NCBI RefSeq assembly: GCF_026240015.1
Contig: NZ_JAPIUX010000002.1
Span: 248,001 to 312,000, forward strand
DNA length: 64,000 nucleotides
From: Acetobacter farinalis
Lineage (GTDB): Bacteria > Pseudomonadota > Alphaproteobacteria > Acetobacterales > Acetobacteraceae
Direction: 5' to 3'
Part shown: piece after piece, positions 1 to 8,883 of the stretch
Numbering within the stretch: the first letter of the stretch is position 1
How the letters are laid out: each line of letters opens with the position of its first letter
Notes under the pieces: generated by a model
Told to the model about the DNA's origin: nothing
Databases searched by the model: none
What the model saw: the letters and a program-made list of their open reading frames with translations, nothing else
Position numbers and translations under genes: made by a program

Positions 1-1197
1 CACACCAGTGCGGGCTCTGTGCAGATGACCTTGTCCATCTGGTTTGTGGGGCTGGCGATCGGGCAGATCACCATGGGCCCCCTGGCGGACCGGTACGGGC
101 GGCGTGGCCCCATGCTGGCGGGGAATCTGATTTACAGCCTGGCCTCTATAGTGTGTGCCGTTGCACCGGATATTGCCACCTTTTCCGTGGCGCGGTTTGT
201 GGCGTCCGTCGGGGCGTCCGCCAGTCTGGTGATTCCCACCGCCTGCGTGCGCGATATTGTGCCAGACCGGAATGCCGGAGCCAGAATGCTCTCCCAGCTT
301 GTCATGGTGATGGGAGTCGTCCCCATTCTCGCACCCATGCTGGGGGGGCTGGTGGTGGCCGTGGCCTCCTGGCGTGTCATTTTCTGGGCATCTGCGGTGT
401 ATGGGCTGCTGTGCGTGGCACTGGTGCTGTGGGTGCTGCCTGAAACCCTGCCGTATCAGAAGCGGGTCTCGCTTTCTCCCATGACGCTCGTCACGCGCTA
501 TATCACGCTGCTGCGGGATCGCTCCTTCAGCTCTCATGCGCTGATCACGGGTTTTTCCACCTTCATGCAGTTCAGTTACCTGACGGCGGCCTCCTTCGTG
601 TTCATCAAGATTTTCGGGTTCACGCCGTTCCGGTTTTCCATGCTGTTTGGCGCGTTTTCCGTTTTCATGATCGGGGCCTCACAGTTGAACGGCGCGCTGG
701 TGGGGCGGGTCGACTCGGCACGGCTGCTGCTTGCGGCGGTATGGGTGGCCGTGGTCGGAGGGGCTCTGGTGGTGGGTGTCAGCCTCTGGGGTGAGTGGTA
801 TGCAGGGGCGGAATGGCGCAGGCATTACGAAGTGTGGTTGCTTATTGCGACAATGGTGCTCACCCTCGCCCCCACGGGCGTGATTTTCCCCAACGGGATG
901 ATGGGCGCTCTGGCGGATCACCCCAGTCTGGCGGGGGCGGCGGCGGCGCTGGCGGGAACCATGCAGTATAGTCTTGGCGCGCTGGCCGGGGTGGTGCTGG
1001 GGCTGTTCCCCACAACATCGGCCCTGCCTATGGCGGGCTGCATGTTTTTGGGTACAGTCCTGATGCTGGTAATGTGTGCGTTCAGGCCTGGTGTTCCGGG
1101 TGGCGCGGCGCAGGCAGCCACTCAGTCAGCATCTCCAGCCAACCTTCAGGCGGCCCCTCCGGCTTCTACCGGGGCTGCTCTGGGGCAGACAGACTGA
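1..1197 (+). CDS. MFS multidrug efflux transporter, Bcr/CflA type (5' end outside window)
   Basis: Inner-membrane proton-driven drug exporter of the major facilitator superfamily, drug:H+ antiporter-1 (Bcr/CflA) branch. The open frame continues upstream to base 1 without a stop, so the gene is cut by the window edge and the first helix or so is missing. The visible part starts inside transmembrane helix 2, with the family loop motif GPLADRYGRRGP between helices 2 and 3, followed by about ten hydrophobic helices. A proline and alanine-rich hydrophilic tail of about 40 residues closes the protein. The substrate cannot be read from sequence; Bcr/CflA relatives export bicyclomycin, chloramphenicol or sulfonamides. 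The next gene starts about 75 bases later on the same strand but is functionally unrelated. Confidence 0.9.
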   Translation, partial: HTSAGSVQMTLSIWFVGLAIGQITMGPLADRYGRRGPMLAGNLIYSLASIVCAVAPDIATFSVARFVASVGASASLVIPTACVRDIVPDRNAGARMLSQLVMVMGVVPILAPMLGGLVVAVASWRVIFWASAVYGLLCVALVLWVLPETLPYQKRVSLSPMTLVTRYITLLRDRSFSSHALITGFSTFMQFSYLTAASFVFIKIFGFTPFRFSMLFGAFSVFMIGASQLNGALVGRVDSARLLLAAVWVAVVGGALVVGVSLWGEWYAGAEWRRHYEVWLLIATMVLTLAPTGVIFPNGMMGALADHPSLAGAAAALAGTMQYSLGALAGVVLGLFPTTSALPMAGCMFLGTVLMLVMCAFRPGVPGGAAQAATQSASPANLQAAPPASTGAALGQTD

Positions 1198-1272
1198 GGC
1201 AGGACGGGTAAGGCAGGTTCAGGGGTATACAGTGCCCCGGCGCTGTACAGTGTGAGACGGAGCGAGAACGGC

Positions 1273-3504
1273 ATGGCACGGCATCCCGCAAGACGGGCCC
1301 ATATTCTGGCGCTGATTGGTGCCGGTCTGCTGATTGTGACCTTCGGGACAATGGGGATCGAGCTTGGGAACGAAATGGCCCGCCATGGCGATCTGGACCG
1401 CCAGAGCACCGCTGCGGGCAGCTACCTGCGAAACCTGCATCATGCCACCAGTGAGGCCCAGATCTGCCATTATGCGTGGCTGGCCAAAGGGCAGGAGCGG
1501 GACCAGACCTGTTACGAGCGCGCCATAGTCCAGCTCGGGGTGGCCCGGAAAGACTTTGCAGCCTTCAAGGCCCTGCAACTGCGTGAGGGCGGCGGACGTG
1601 CCGAACCTCTGAGCGCGGTGGAGGAAGGGCTGGCGGAGGTGGCGGGCTGGCACACCGCTGGTGGGGCCATGCCGGATGGTGGGGAGCAGGTGCTGGCGGG
1701 GCTTGATAATAACCTCTCCGTGCTCAGCCGTGTCAGCACGCTGGATCAGGCGGACCGTGTGGCCAACATGCTGCGCAATACAAGCTGGCAGCGGCGGCTT
1801 GGCCTTCTGGGGATTCTGACGGGTGTGCTGAGCCTGATTTCCGCAGGCTGGGTTCTGGACCGTTCTTCTCTGGCGGCGGCCCGGGCGGAGGCATCCTCGC
1901 GTGATCTGGCGCTGCGTCTGCGCGCCACGCTGGACAGTCTGAGCCTGGGTGTTGCGGTGTTTGGCGCGGATGGTCGCCTGTGGCACTGGAATGAGCCATT
2001 GCGCACCGTGCTGGGTCTGGAAAAGGATTTCCTGAGGCTCGGCCTTTCCTATGAAGATCTCAGCGCGGTTCTGGTGGTGGGGGGGGCGCCCCTGCTGGAG
2101 CCGTTTGAACATATTGAAGCCAGCCTTCTGCGGGGCGAGCAGGCCGCCCCGGTTGTGGTGGAATGCAACGGCATTAACGGCGCGGATCTGGAACTGTGTC
2201 GCACGCTGTTTTTCGCGCCGGACGGCGCGGCGGAGCGCCGTGGGTTCGTGCTGACAGCGGCGGACATCACCCTGCGCCTGCGCAGTGAGCGAGCTCTGGG
2301 CGAGGCGCAGAAGCTGCGTGCGCTCGGGCAGCTCACGGCGGGCATTGCGCATGATTTCAAAAACCTGCTCACCGTTATTCTGGGCAATCTGGAACTGGCG
2401 GCGGATCATGACCAGCCGGAACATGTGGAGCAGCGGCAGGAATATCTCTCCGCCGCGACACATGCCGGGCGGCGCTCTGAAGCGCTGACAGGCCAGTTGC
2501 TCTCCTTCATGCGGCGGCAGAGTTCCGCGCCGGATTCCCTCTCCCTGTCAGACCTGTTCTCATTCCTGAGTGGCCTGCTGGGGCGGATTATCGGGCCGCG
2601 TGTTGTGGTGGAATGCGGGGATGTCTCGGGCGTGTGGTCCGTGCGGGCAGACCCGGCCCAGCTTGAAAGCGCGGTGCTGAATCTGGCCATCAATGCGCGG
2701 GATGCCATGCCTGCGGGCGGCTGCCTGCGGATTGCGGCGCGCAATGTCACCTTCTCCGTCAATGCGGACCTCATGAGCCTGCCGGTGGAGGAAGGCCGTA
2801 ACAGGCGCGTGGTGTCAGACCCCACGCCGCTTGCGGCGGGGGACTGGGTGCGGCTGGATGTGATTGATAGCGGCAGCGGCATGACGGATGAGGTGCTGGC
2901 CCATCTGTTTGAACCGTTTTTCACCACCAAGGGGGAAGGCGCAGGCACGGGGCTGGGCATGGCAATGGTCATGGCCTTTTCCCAGCAGGTACGCGGGCGC
3001 GTTGTGGTGGCTACCGGTGCGTCACACGGGACGGAGGTTTCCCTCTGGCTGCCGCGGGCCGTGGCGGATGTGAAGGAAGTTGTTCTGCCGCAATGCCCGC
3101 CAGTGGCGCAGATGCAGGGGCGACAGATGCAGGTTCTTGTTGTGGAGGATGATGCCGCCATCCGGGATATTGTTGTGACAATCCTGAGCATGGCCGGACA
3201 CCGGGTGCTGGAAGCCGGAGATGGTGAACACGCCTTTGATGTTGCCGCGGCCGCCAAGGGGCGGATTGACCTGCTGGTTACGGATATCCAGCTCCCCGGC
3301 CCGCTGGATGGCCTCACCCTCTCCCGCGTGCTGGCCGGGCGGGATTCCGGCCTGGCCGTGGTCTATATGTCTGGTGAGCTGACACCGGACAGCCCCCCGC
3401 CCCCCGGTGCGCTGGAGGGTGCCCGGCTGCTGGCCAAACCGTTCCGGCGGGATGGGCTGATGCAGGCTGTCACGGCGGCCCTGAGCGCGCGGGCGGGGGT
3501 CTGA
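1273..3504 (+). CDS. Hybrid sensor histidine kinase with C-terminal receiver domain
   Basis: Membrane-bound sensor kinase that autophosphorylates on His and passes the phosphate to its own receiver domain. Order of parts: transmembrane helix near residues 10-32, periplasmic sensor of about 140 residues, second helix near 175-197, PAS-like region, HisKA domain with H-box AGIAHDFKN (phospho-His about residue 360), HATPase_c with N-box NLAINARDAMP and G-boxes DSGSGM and GTGLGMAM, then a receiver domain starting VLVVEDDA with acceptor Asp about residue 671 in LLVTDIQLPG. There is no DNA-binding output domain, so a separate phosphotransfer protein or regulator is expected elsewhere. I chose the ATG at 1273 because GGAG lies 10 bases before it; an in-frame GTG at 1252 has no ribosome binding site. 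The signal sensed is unknown. Confidence 0.9.
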   Translation: MARHPARRAHILALIGAGLLIVTFGTMGIELGNEMARHGDLDRQSTAAGSYLRNLHHATSEAQICHYAWLAKGQERDQTCYERAIVQLGVARKDFAAFKALQLREGGGRAEPLSAVEEGLAEVAGWHTAGGAMPDGGEQVLAGLDNNLSVLSRVSTLDQADRVANMLRNTSWQRRLGLLGILTGVLSLISAGWVLDRSSLAAARAEASSRDLALRLRATLDSLSLGVAVFGADGRLWHWNEPLRTVLGLEKDFLRLGLSYEDLSAVLVVGGAPLLEPFEHIEASLLRGEQAAPVVVECNGINGADLELCRTLFFAPDGAAERRGFVLTAADITLRLRSERALGEAQKLRALGQLTAGIAHDFKNLLTVILGNLELAADHDQPEHVEQRQEYLSAATHAGRRSEALTGQLLSFMRRQSSAPDSLSLSDLFSFLSGLLGRIIGPRVVVECGDVSGVWSVRADPAQLESAVLNLAINARDAMPAGGCLRIAARNVTFSVNADLMSLPVEEGRNRRVVSDPTPLAAGDWVRLDVIDSGSGMTDEVLAHLFEPFFTTKGEGAGTGLGMAMVMAFSQQVRGRVVVATGASHGTEVSLWLPRAVADVKEVVLPQCPPVAQMQGRQMQVLVVEDDAAIRDIVVTILSMAGHRVLEAGDGEHAFDVAAAAKGRIDLLVTDIQLPGPLDGLTLSRVLAGRDSGLAVVYMSGELTPDSPPPPGALEGARLLAKPFRRDGLMQAVTAALSARAGV

Positions 3505-3585
3505 GCTTTTTCTTCTCTCTTGCAGAAGGGGGAGGGGCAGGCTAGAGCGTGTGCCGCAAAACATCGGAAAGGATCATCGCGGGCC

Positions 3586-4119
3586 ATGACGCAGCACGAG
3601 GCTATAGACCTGAAGCGTTATATCCGGAATATCCCGGATTTTCCGAAACCGGGTATTTTGTTTTACGATATTTCCACGCTGATGCGTGAGCCGGATGCCT
3701 GGCAGATTGCCATGGGCCGTCTGGCCCGGCAGATTGCTGCGTGGGAGCCGGATATGCTGGCCGCCGTGGAATCCCGCGGGTTTCTGACAGCAGCGCCGCT
3801 GGCGGACCGTCTGGGCTGTGGCATGCTGATGCTGCGCAAGCCGGGCAAGCTGCCGGGCGCGACCATTTCCCACACTTACGATCTGGAATATGGCAGTGAT
3901 ACACTGCAAATTCAGGCTGACGCCGTCAAACCCGGCCAGCGCGTGGTGGTGATGGATGACCTGCTGGCAACGGGCGGCACGCTTTCCGCGTCTGTCACGC
4001 TGCTGCAGAAGGCCGGGGCCAATGTTGTCGGGGCGTCTGTTCTGGTGGAACTGACCGGCCTTGGCGGGCGTGCAAAAGTGAATGCGCCCGTCAAAACCCT
4101 TCTATCTTACGACGAATAA
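3586..4119 (+). CDS. apt: Adenine phosphoribosyltransferase
   Basis: Cytoplasmic purine salvage enzyme: adenine plus PRPP gives AMP plus pyrophosphate. The 177-residue length is normal for Apt. The PRPP-binding loop reads VVVMDDLLATGGT, and the N-terminal stretch RNIPDFPKPGILFYDIS is the typical family opening. The frame is open from 3520, but the ATG at 3586 follows a purine-rich GGAAAGGA and starts the protein where the family starts. It lies 81 bases after the kinase gene and is probably transcribed separately. Identity is secure; only the exact start is open. Confidence 0.95.
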   Translation: MTQHEAIDLKRYIRNIPDFPKPGILFYDISTLMREPDAWQIAMGRLARQIAAWEPDMLAAVESRGFLTAAPLADRLGCGMLMLRKPGKLPGATISHTYDLEYGSDTLQIQADAVKPGQRVVVMDDLLATGGTLSASVTLLQKAGANVVGASVLVELTGLGGRAKVNAPVKTLLSYDE

Positions 4120-4184
4120 CACTTATAGGTCCGCTTAGCCTGTCTGAGGGGCATAGCGGACATAGTCAGGTGTAAGTACAGTTT

Positions 4185-4214
4185 CATACTGCCTTGCGTT
4201 ATGAAGGCAGTATG
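4185..4214. repeat. Perfect 11-bp inverted repeat between apt and the FUSC gene
   Basis: CATACTGCCTT at 4185-4195 is repeated in reverse complement at 4204-4214, with an 8-base loop. No T-run follows on either strand, so it is not a classic intrinsic terminator. It lies 38 bases before the start of the FUSC exporter gene, where an operator or a leader stem-loop could act. Confidence 0.5.
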
Positions 4215-4252
4215 TCCGGCTTTCCCGAAAAATATGCCCGTCAGGGTGCTGC

Positions 4253-6511
4253 ATGAAGCGTGCGGCAGCCTTCCCGGACCAGCTCTGGCAGGCGTTTGCC
4301 CACAGGGTGCGCCAGCTTCTGGCCGTGGCCGGGTCTGCCATCAGGCAGGCGTCCTCCGGGCCGCCGCGTCGGCTTGACCATTTCCGCTGGCTCTTCGCCC
4401 CGGATCTCCTGTCTTTCGGTTATGCGCTGCGCACGACAGTCTCCGCGCTGATCGCGCTCGGTATCGCGCTGTGGTGGGAGCTTGGCAGCCCGCAATGGGC
4501 CGCGCTGACAGTCTGGATGGTGGCGCAGGGGACGCGGGGCAAGTCCATTGCCAAGGCGCGCTGGCATATGTTCGGCATGGTGGTGGGCACGCTCTGCGCC
4601 ATCCTGCTGGTGGCGTGCATGCCGCAGGCCCCGCTTTTGTATCTGTTCTGTCTGGCCGGGGGGATCGGGGCGTTCTGCTTTATCGGAACATTGCTGCCCG
4701 GCCCCGCGGCCATGACCAATTACCGTATTCACGGCATGCGGGCCTCGGGCTTTACATACGCCATTATCGCGCTGGATGGCGTGCTGGCCCCCGACCATAT
4801 TTTTGAAATTGCCATGGCGCGCGCCACATACATCACGCTGGGCATTGTGGTGGAAACCACCATTTCCTCCCTGTTTCAGTATCAGCTTGAAAACCGGGCC
4901 AGAAACCGGCTGGCGAGCAATTTTGTGCAGGCGCTTGGCGGGGTGACGCGCACGCTAAGCCGTCTGCTGCAAGGGGAGCAGCGCTCGGTTTCCACCTCTC
5001 CAGAGGTGTTTTCCACCATTCTGGCGCTGAGTGATCAGGTTGAGTTTGCCGAAATCGAGATGGGCAAACACAAGCACGAAGGGGACCACGCCCGCGCGGC
5101 CCTTGCGGCCATGACAGTCCTGATGTCGCGCGGGCTTGATCTGGCCGCCCTGTTGCAGGTGCCGGACAGTACGGGCGGCCACTATCGGGAAACGGCCTCC
5201 GGCATCAGCCATTTTCTGCAAACCCTTCCGGTCCGGCTGGAAGGGGGGCAGCCCACGGCTCCGGTCATGCGGGATCTGGATGCGCTGTGCGCTACCTGCC
5301 GGCAACAGGCCGCCACCTGTCTGGAAGAGGAAATGGTGGCGGCCACGCACCCGCCGGTGGACCTTGAGCAGGAGCGGGTTATCTCCCGGCAGGGGCAGCT
5401 TCTGCACAAGCTGGGTGAAATGATGGATGAGCTGCGGCTGGCGCTGGAGCAGTTCGACATGAGCCGTGCGCCGCGCCTGCATGACCATTTCCGCTATGCC
5501 ATGCGCTCGTATCGGGACTGGCGGATGGCGTTCACCAACAGCTTGCGGGCGTCTGTCACCATCTTCTGTGCGGGGCTGGTCTGGGTGGCCACGGGCTGGC
5601 CGGATGGCCTGACATTCATGATGTTTGTCGCCATTGTCTGCGCGTTGTTTTCCACGCTGGAGCAGCCAGCGCTGGCCACAAAGGCCTTTCTGCACGGCAC
5701 GGTGTGTGTCATCGGCATGTGCGGCCTGCTGGACCTGTGGGTTCTGGCCCGGCCCACCACGTATGAAATGCTCGCCCTGTGCCTTTCCATACCCATGCTG
5801 GTGGGCGGGCTGGCGTTTGCCTACGGGCCACTGGTGCTGGCGGCGGTGGCCTATAACCTGTTTCTGCCCATTCTGGTGGGGCCGCTCAATCAGGGCCGGA
5901 TGGATGAAATCTTGTATTTCAACACGAGCCTGCCGCTCCTGCTGGCCATGGTGTTCGCCATGTGGATGTATCGGGTTTTCCTGCCGTTTGATCCTGATGG
6001 CATGCGGTGGGATGCCCGGACGAGCATCCTGCACGGGCTGCGGCGGCTGGCCCGCCAGCGTGCGCCGGAGCGGCCTGCCGAAGTTGTGGGCCGGAGTGTG
6101 GAGTGGTTTGTGCGCCTGTCCACCATGGCGGCGGACGGGAACACCTTCGTGCTTAACCGCTATCTGGGCGGCGTGCTCTCCGGCATGACCATCGGGCTGA
6201 ACGTGCTGCGGCTGCGGAGTATTCTGGCGCAGGGTGTGCTGCCCGCGGGCGCGCATCGTGCCACGCAGGCCATGATGAACCGGATGCAGCGTTTTACAGG
6301 CCGCTATGGCGGGCAGTATGGGCGCACGGCCCGCGCAACGCGGCTGGCGGTGCGCTATCTGGTGCAGTGTGAGCAGGTGGAAACCAACCTCTCCGTGCGG
6401 GTGGAGATGCTGCGGGCTCTGGCCAGCCTGCGGGTGATTGAAACCGAACTGGAGCAGAACCGGGAGTTCTTCGATGCGTCTACCCCCTATCTGGACAAGG
6501 CGTTTTCCTGA
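4253..6511 (+). CDS. FUSC family inner-membrane exporter (fusaric acid resistance / YccS-like)
   Basis: Large membrane protein of 752 residues in the FUSC superfamily, whose members are linked to efflux of aromatic acids. It has the family's duplicated plan: a first cluster of hydrophobic helices (about residues 55-200, opening RTTVSALIALGIALWWELGS), a long cytoplasmic helical domain (about 210-420), a second helix cluster (about 430-590) and a cytoplasmic tail. Such exporters usually work with a membrane-fusion partner; none is encoded next door, so the protein may act alone or pair with a distant gene. The start ATG lies just after a perfect inverted repeat, which may be regulatory. Family assignment is good; the substrate is unknown. 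Confidence 0.85.
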   Translation: MKRAAAFPDQLWQAFAHRVRQLLAVAGSAIRQASSGPPRRLDHFRWLFAPDLLSFGYALRTTVSALIALGIALWWELGSPQWAALTVWMVAQGTRGKSIAKARWHMFGMVVGTLCAILLVACMPQAPLLYLFCLAGGIGAFCFIGTLLPGPAAMTNYRIHGMRASGFTYAIIALDGVLAPDHIFEIAMARATYITLGIVVETTISSLFQYQLENRARNRLASNFVQALGGVTRTLSRLLQGEQRSVSTSPEVFSTILALSDQVEFAEIEMGKHKHEGDHARAALAAMTVLMSRGLDLAALLQVPDSTGGHYRETASGISHFLQTLPVRLEGGQPTAPVMRDLDALCATCRQQAATCLEEEMVAATHPPVDLEQERVISRQGQLLHKLGEMMDELRLALEQFDMSRAPRLHDHFRYAMRSYRDWRMAFTNSLRASVTIFCAGLVWVATGWPDGLTFMMFVAIVCALFSTLEQPALATKAFLHGTVCVIGMCGLLDLWVLARPTTYEMLALCLSIPMLVGGLAFAYGPLVLAAVAYNLFLPILVGPLNQGRMDEILYFNTSLPLLLAMVFAMWMYRVFLPFDPDGMRWDARTSILHGLRRLARQRAPERPAEVVGRSVEWFVRLSTMAADGNTFVLNRYLGGVLSGMTIGLNVLRLRSILAQGVLPAGAHRATQAMMNRMQRFTGRYGGQYGRTARATRLAVRYLVQCEQVETNLSVRVEMLRALASLRVIETELEQNREFFDASTPYLDKAFS

Positions 6512-6625
6512 GAGTGTTTTGACTCTTGCAGCCGCAGCGGGCATGGAAAGGTCTCATTTCGGCGGTCCAGTGCGCCTCCGTAAAGAGATGTGCCGGCCCC
6601 TTTCTGTTCAGACGGATACTTCAAG

Positions 6626-7618
6626 ATGACCGCGTCCCCCAAGATGTCATTCTGGCAAGAGCAGGCAGATAGCCTGTACCCCCGTGTAAGCCATGTTATT
6701 CCTGCCATGGAATGGCCCGCTTTTTCTGAAGATATCGCGGCTATTCTGGCGCTTAAAGAAAAGCACAATGCGGTTATTCTGGCGCATAACTACCAGACGC
6801 CGGAAATCTTCCATTGCGTGGCCGATGTGACAGGAGATTCCCTTGCCCTGGCGCGTAAGGCGCAGGAAGTGGAAGCCGATGTGATTGTCATGGCAGGCGT
6901 GGCCTTCATGGCAGAGACGGCAAAACTGCTGAACCCGTCCCGCAAGGTGCTGCTGCCGTCCGTTGAGGCAGGCTGCTCTCTGGCGGATTCCATCACGGCG
7001 GCGGATGTGCGGCTCATGCGCGCCCGCTACCCCGGCGTGCCGGTGGTAACGTATGTGAACACCTCAGCCGATGTGAAGGCGGAAAGCGATATCTGCTGCA
7101 CATCCGGCAATGCCCGCAAGGTGATTGAAAGCCTTGGCGTGGATGAAGTGATCATGATCCCGGATGAGTTCCTTGCGCAGAACGTGGCGAATGAGACCGG
7201 CGTGAAAATCATCACCTGGAAAGGGCACTGCGAGGTGCATGAACGCTTCACGCCGGAGGAAATCCGCCAGTGGCGCGCGGCGTGGCCGGGCCTTGTGGTG
7301 CTGGCCCACCCGGAATGCCCGCCCGAAGTGGTGGCGGAAGCAGATTTCTCGGGCTCAACCGCCGGGATGTCGGAGTTTGTGGCTTCGGGCAAAGCCGGGC
7401 GCGTGCTGCTGGTTACGGAATGCTCCATGAGCGACAATCTGGCTGTGGAGCATCCCGAGGTGGAGTTCGTGCGGCCATGCAACCTCTGCCCGCACATGAA
7501 GCACATCACGCTGCCCGCCATCCGCAGAGCGCTGGAGCAGATGGAGGTTGAGGTCACGGTGGATGCCAGCGTGGCAGACCGTGCCCGGCTCTCCATCGAG
7601 CGGATGCTGGCGGTCTGA
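6626..7618 (+). CDS. nadA: Quinolinate synthase A
   Basis: Cytoplasmic [4Fe-4S] enzyme of de novo NAD synthesis. It condenses iminoaspartate with dihydroxyacetone phosphate to give quinolinate. Cysteines in family positions appear in VEAGCSLAD, DICCTSGNA and CNLCPHMKH, and the substrate-binding ILAHNYQ opens the catalytic part. The length of about 330 residues is normal. The start is uncertain: an in-frame GTG at 6590 would add 12 residues and a later ATG exists at 6644; I favour ATG 6626. nadC follows 55 bases downstream on the same strand, so the two form a pathway pair. nadB (aspartate oxidase) is not in the window. Confidence 0.95.
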   Translation: MTASPKMSFWQEQADSLYPRVSHVIPAMEWPAFSEDIAAILALKEKHNAVILAHNYQTPEIFHCVADVTGDSLALARKAQEVEADVIVMAGVAFMAETAKLLNPSRKVLLPSVEAGCSLADSITAADVRLMRARYPGVPVVTYVNTSADVKAESDICCTSGNARKVIESLGVDEVIMIPDEFLAQNVANETGVKIITWKGHCEVHERFTPEEIRQWRAAWPGLVVLAHPECPPEVVAEADFSGSTAGMSEFVASGKAGRVLLVTECSMSDNLAVEHPEVEFVRPCNLCPHMKHITLPAIRRALEQMEVEVTVDASVADRARLSIERMLAV

Positions 7619-7673
7619 GTCCCCTGCCTGAGCACGCGTAACGCCTTGGTTTCTTCAGAGAACAGGATTTCTC

Positions 7674-8531
7674 ATGCTGCCTGCCTTGCCTGATATCATG
7701 CTGGAACCGCTGGTGCGGGCCGGATTGCTGGAAGACCTTGGGCGTGGGGGAGACCTCACGACCAATGCCGTGCTGAACGGGGGCGAGCGCGTGCGTGTTT
7801 CCCTGCGCAGCCGGGAGAAGGGCGTTCTGGCCGGGCTGGATCTGGCCAGGCTTTCCTTTCACCTGATGGACCCCTCCCTGCGGTTTGAGCGCCTGAAGGA
7901 AGAAGGGGCGGCTCTGGAGCCCGGAGATGTGGTGGCCGTGGTGGAAGGCTCTGCGCGGTCCATCCTGACGGGGGAGCGGGTAGGGCTGAATTTCCTGTCT
8001 CACCTGAGCGGCATTGCCACGGCAACGGCCGAGATTGTGCACAGCATGGCAGGCACAAAAGCGCGGCTGGCCTGCACGCGCAAAACGCTGCCCGGCCTGC
8101 GGGCGGTGCAGAAATATGCCGTGCGGGCCGGCGGGGGCGTCAGCCACCGTATGGGGCTGGATGACGCGATCCTGATCAAGGACAACCATATTGCTCTGGT
8201 GGGCAGCGTGCGGGAAGCGATTGCACGGGCGCGGCAGGCTGCGGGCCATATGGTGAAAATTGAGGTTGAGGTGGACACACCGGAGCAGTTGCAGGAGCTT
8301 CTGGCCGGGGAACGGGTGGATGCTGTGCTGCTGGACAACATGCCCGTGCCCGTGCTGCGCACCTGTGTTGAGATGATTGATGGCCGCCTGCTGGCAGAAG
8401 CCTCGGGTGGCATCACGCCGCAGACTGCGCCCGCCATTGCCCGGACAGGGGTTGACCTTCTGTCTGTCGGCTGGCTGACACATTCTGTCAAAGCCCTTGA
8501 TTTCGGGCTGGATTTTGAAAAAGCGCTCTGA
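7674..8531 (+). CDS. nadC: Nicotinate-nucleotide pyrophosphorylase (carboxylating)
   Basis: Quinolinate phosphoribosyltransferase: quinolinate plus PRPP gives nicotinate mononucleotide, CO2 and pyrophosphate, the step after NadA. Family motifs are clear: LTGERVGLNFLSHLSGIAT, ACTRKTLPGLR, KYAVRAGGGVSHRMGLDDA with the Lys/Arg/His phosphate-binding residues, IKDNHI, and EVEVDTPEQL followed by LLDNM. The 285-residue length is normal. It is translated from an ATG with AGGA about 9 bases upstream and very likely shares a transcript with nadA. Confidence 0.96.
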   Translation: MLPALPDIMLEPLVRAGLLEDLGRGGDLTTNAVLNGGERVRVSLRSREKGVLAGLDLARLSFHLMDPSLRFERLKEEGAALEPGDVVAVVEGSARSILTGERVGLNFLSHLSGIATATAEIVHSMAGTKARLACTRKTLPGLRAVQKYAVRAGGGVSHRMGLDDAILIKDNHIALVGSVREAIARARQAAGHMVKIEVEVDTPEQLQELLAGERVDAVLLDNMPVPVLRTCVEMIDGRLLAEASGGITPQTAPAIARTGVDLLSVGWLTHSVKALDFGLDFEKAL

Positions 8532-8883
8532 ACGTCCGGTTGCGTTGTTGCGTTTTCTCTCGTTACTGACATCCGCAAAGCCGAACCAGAGCAGGTGGCA
8601 GAGCGTGTGACAGAACGGGGGCAGAGCCGGATAGCGGGCTGAACCGGGGTTTATACATCAGGCTAGTGCCTTGTCTCCCCGGTACCCTGCCCTCTTGGCG
8701 CTCTGTCTCCCGGTGTGGTGTGTCACAGACAAATGAATACCGGGATGTACTCATTTTCATGCAGGATATGCCACCCTTGGGGCGGTTTTTGCGTTAGCGC
8801 GCAAAAGCTGTGATTCTGCATGCCCAGAGTTCATTACCTGAACAGTCTGGGTGGTGCTCAAGATAAATTAAGGGGGAACCCCG
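8532..8883. other. Intergenic region, no convincing gene (nadC to glycerate kinase)
   Basis: I see no gene here. A weak hairpin (CCACCC/GGGCGG with one mismatch) at 8771-8785 runs into TTTTT and may end the nadAC transcript. Overlapping its T-run is a perfect 7-bp inverted repeat, TTTTGCG/CGCAAAA at 8787-8806. The last 20 bases hold AAGGGGG, the ribosome binding site of the next gene. The promoter for the glycerate kinase gene should lie in this stretch but I cannot place it with confidence. Confidence 0.4.

Noticed and set aside
8733..8813. Short frame of 26 codons containing a CRICH haem-like motif
   Set aside because: No ribosome binding site and too short for a cytochrome; the motif is likely chance.
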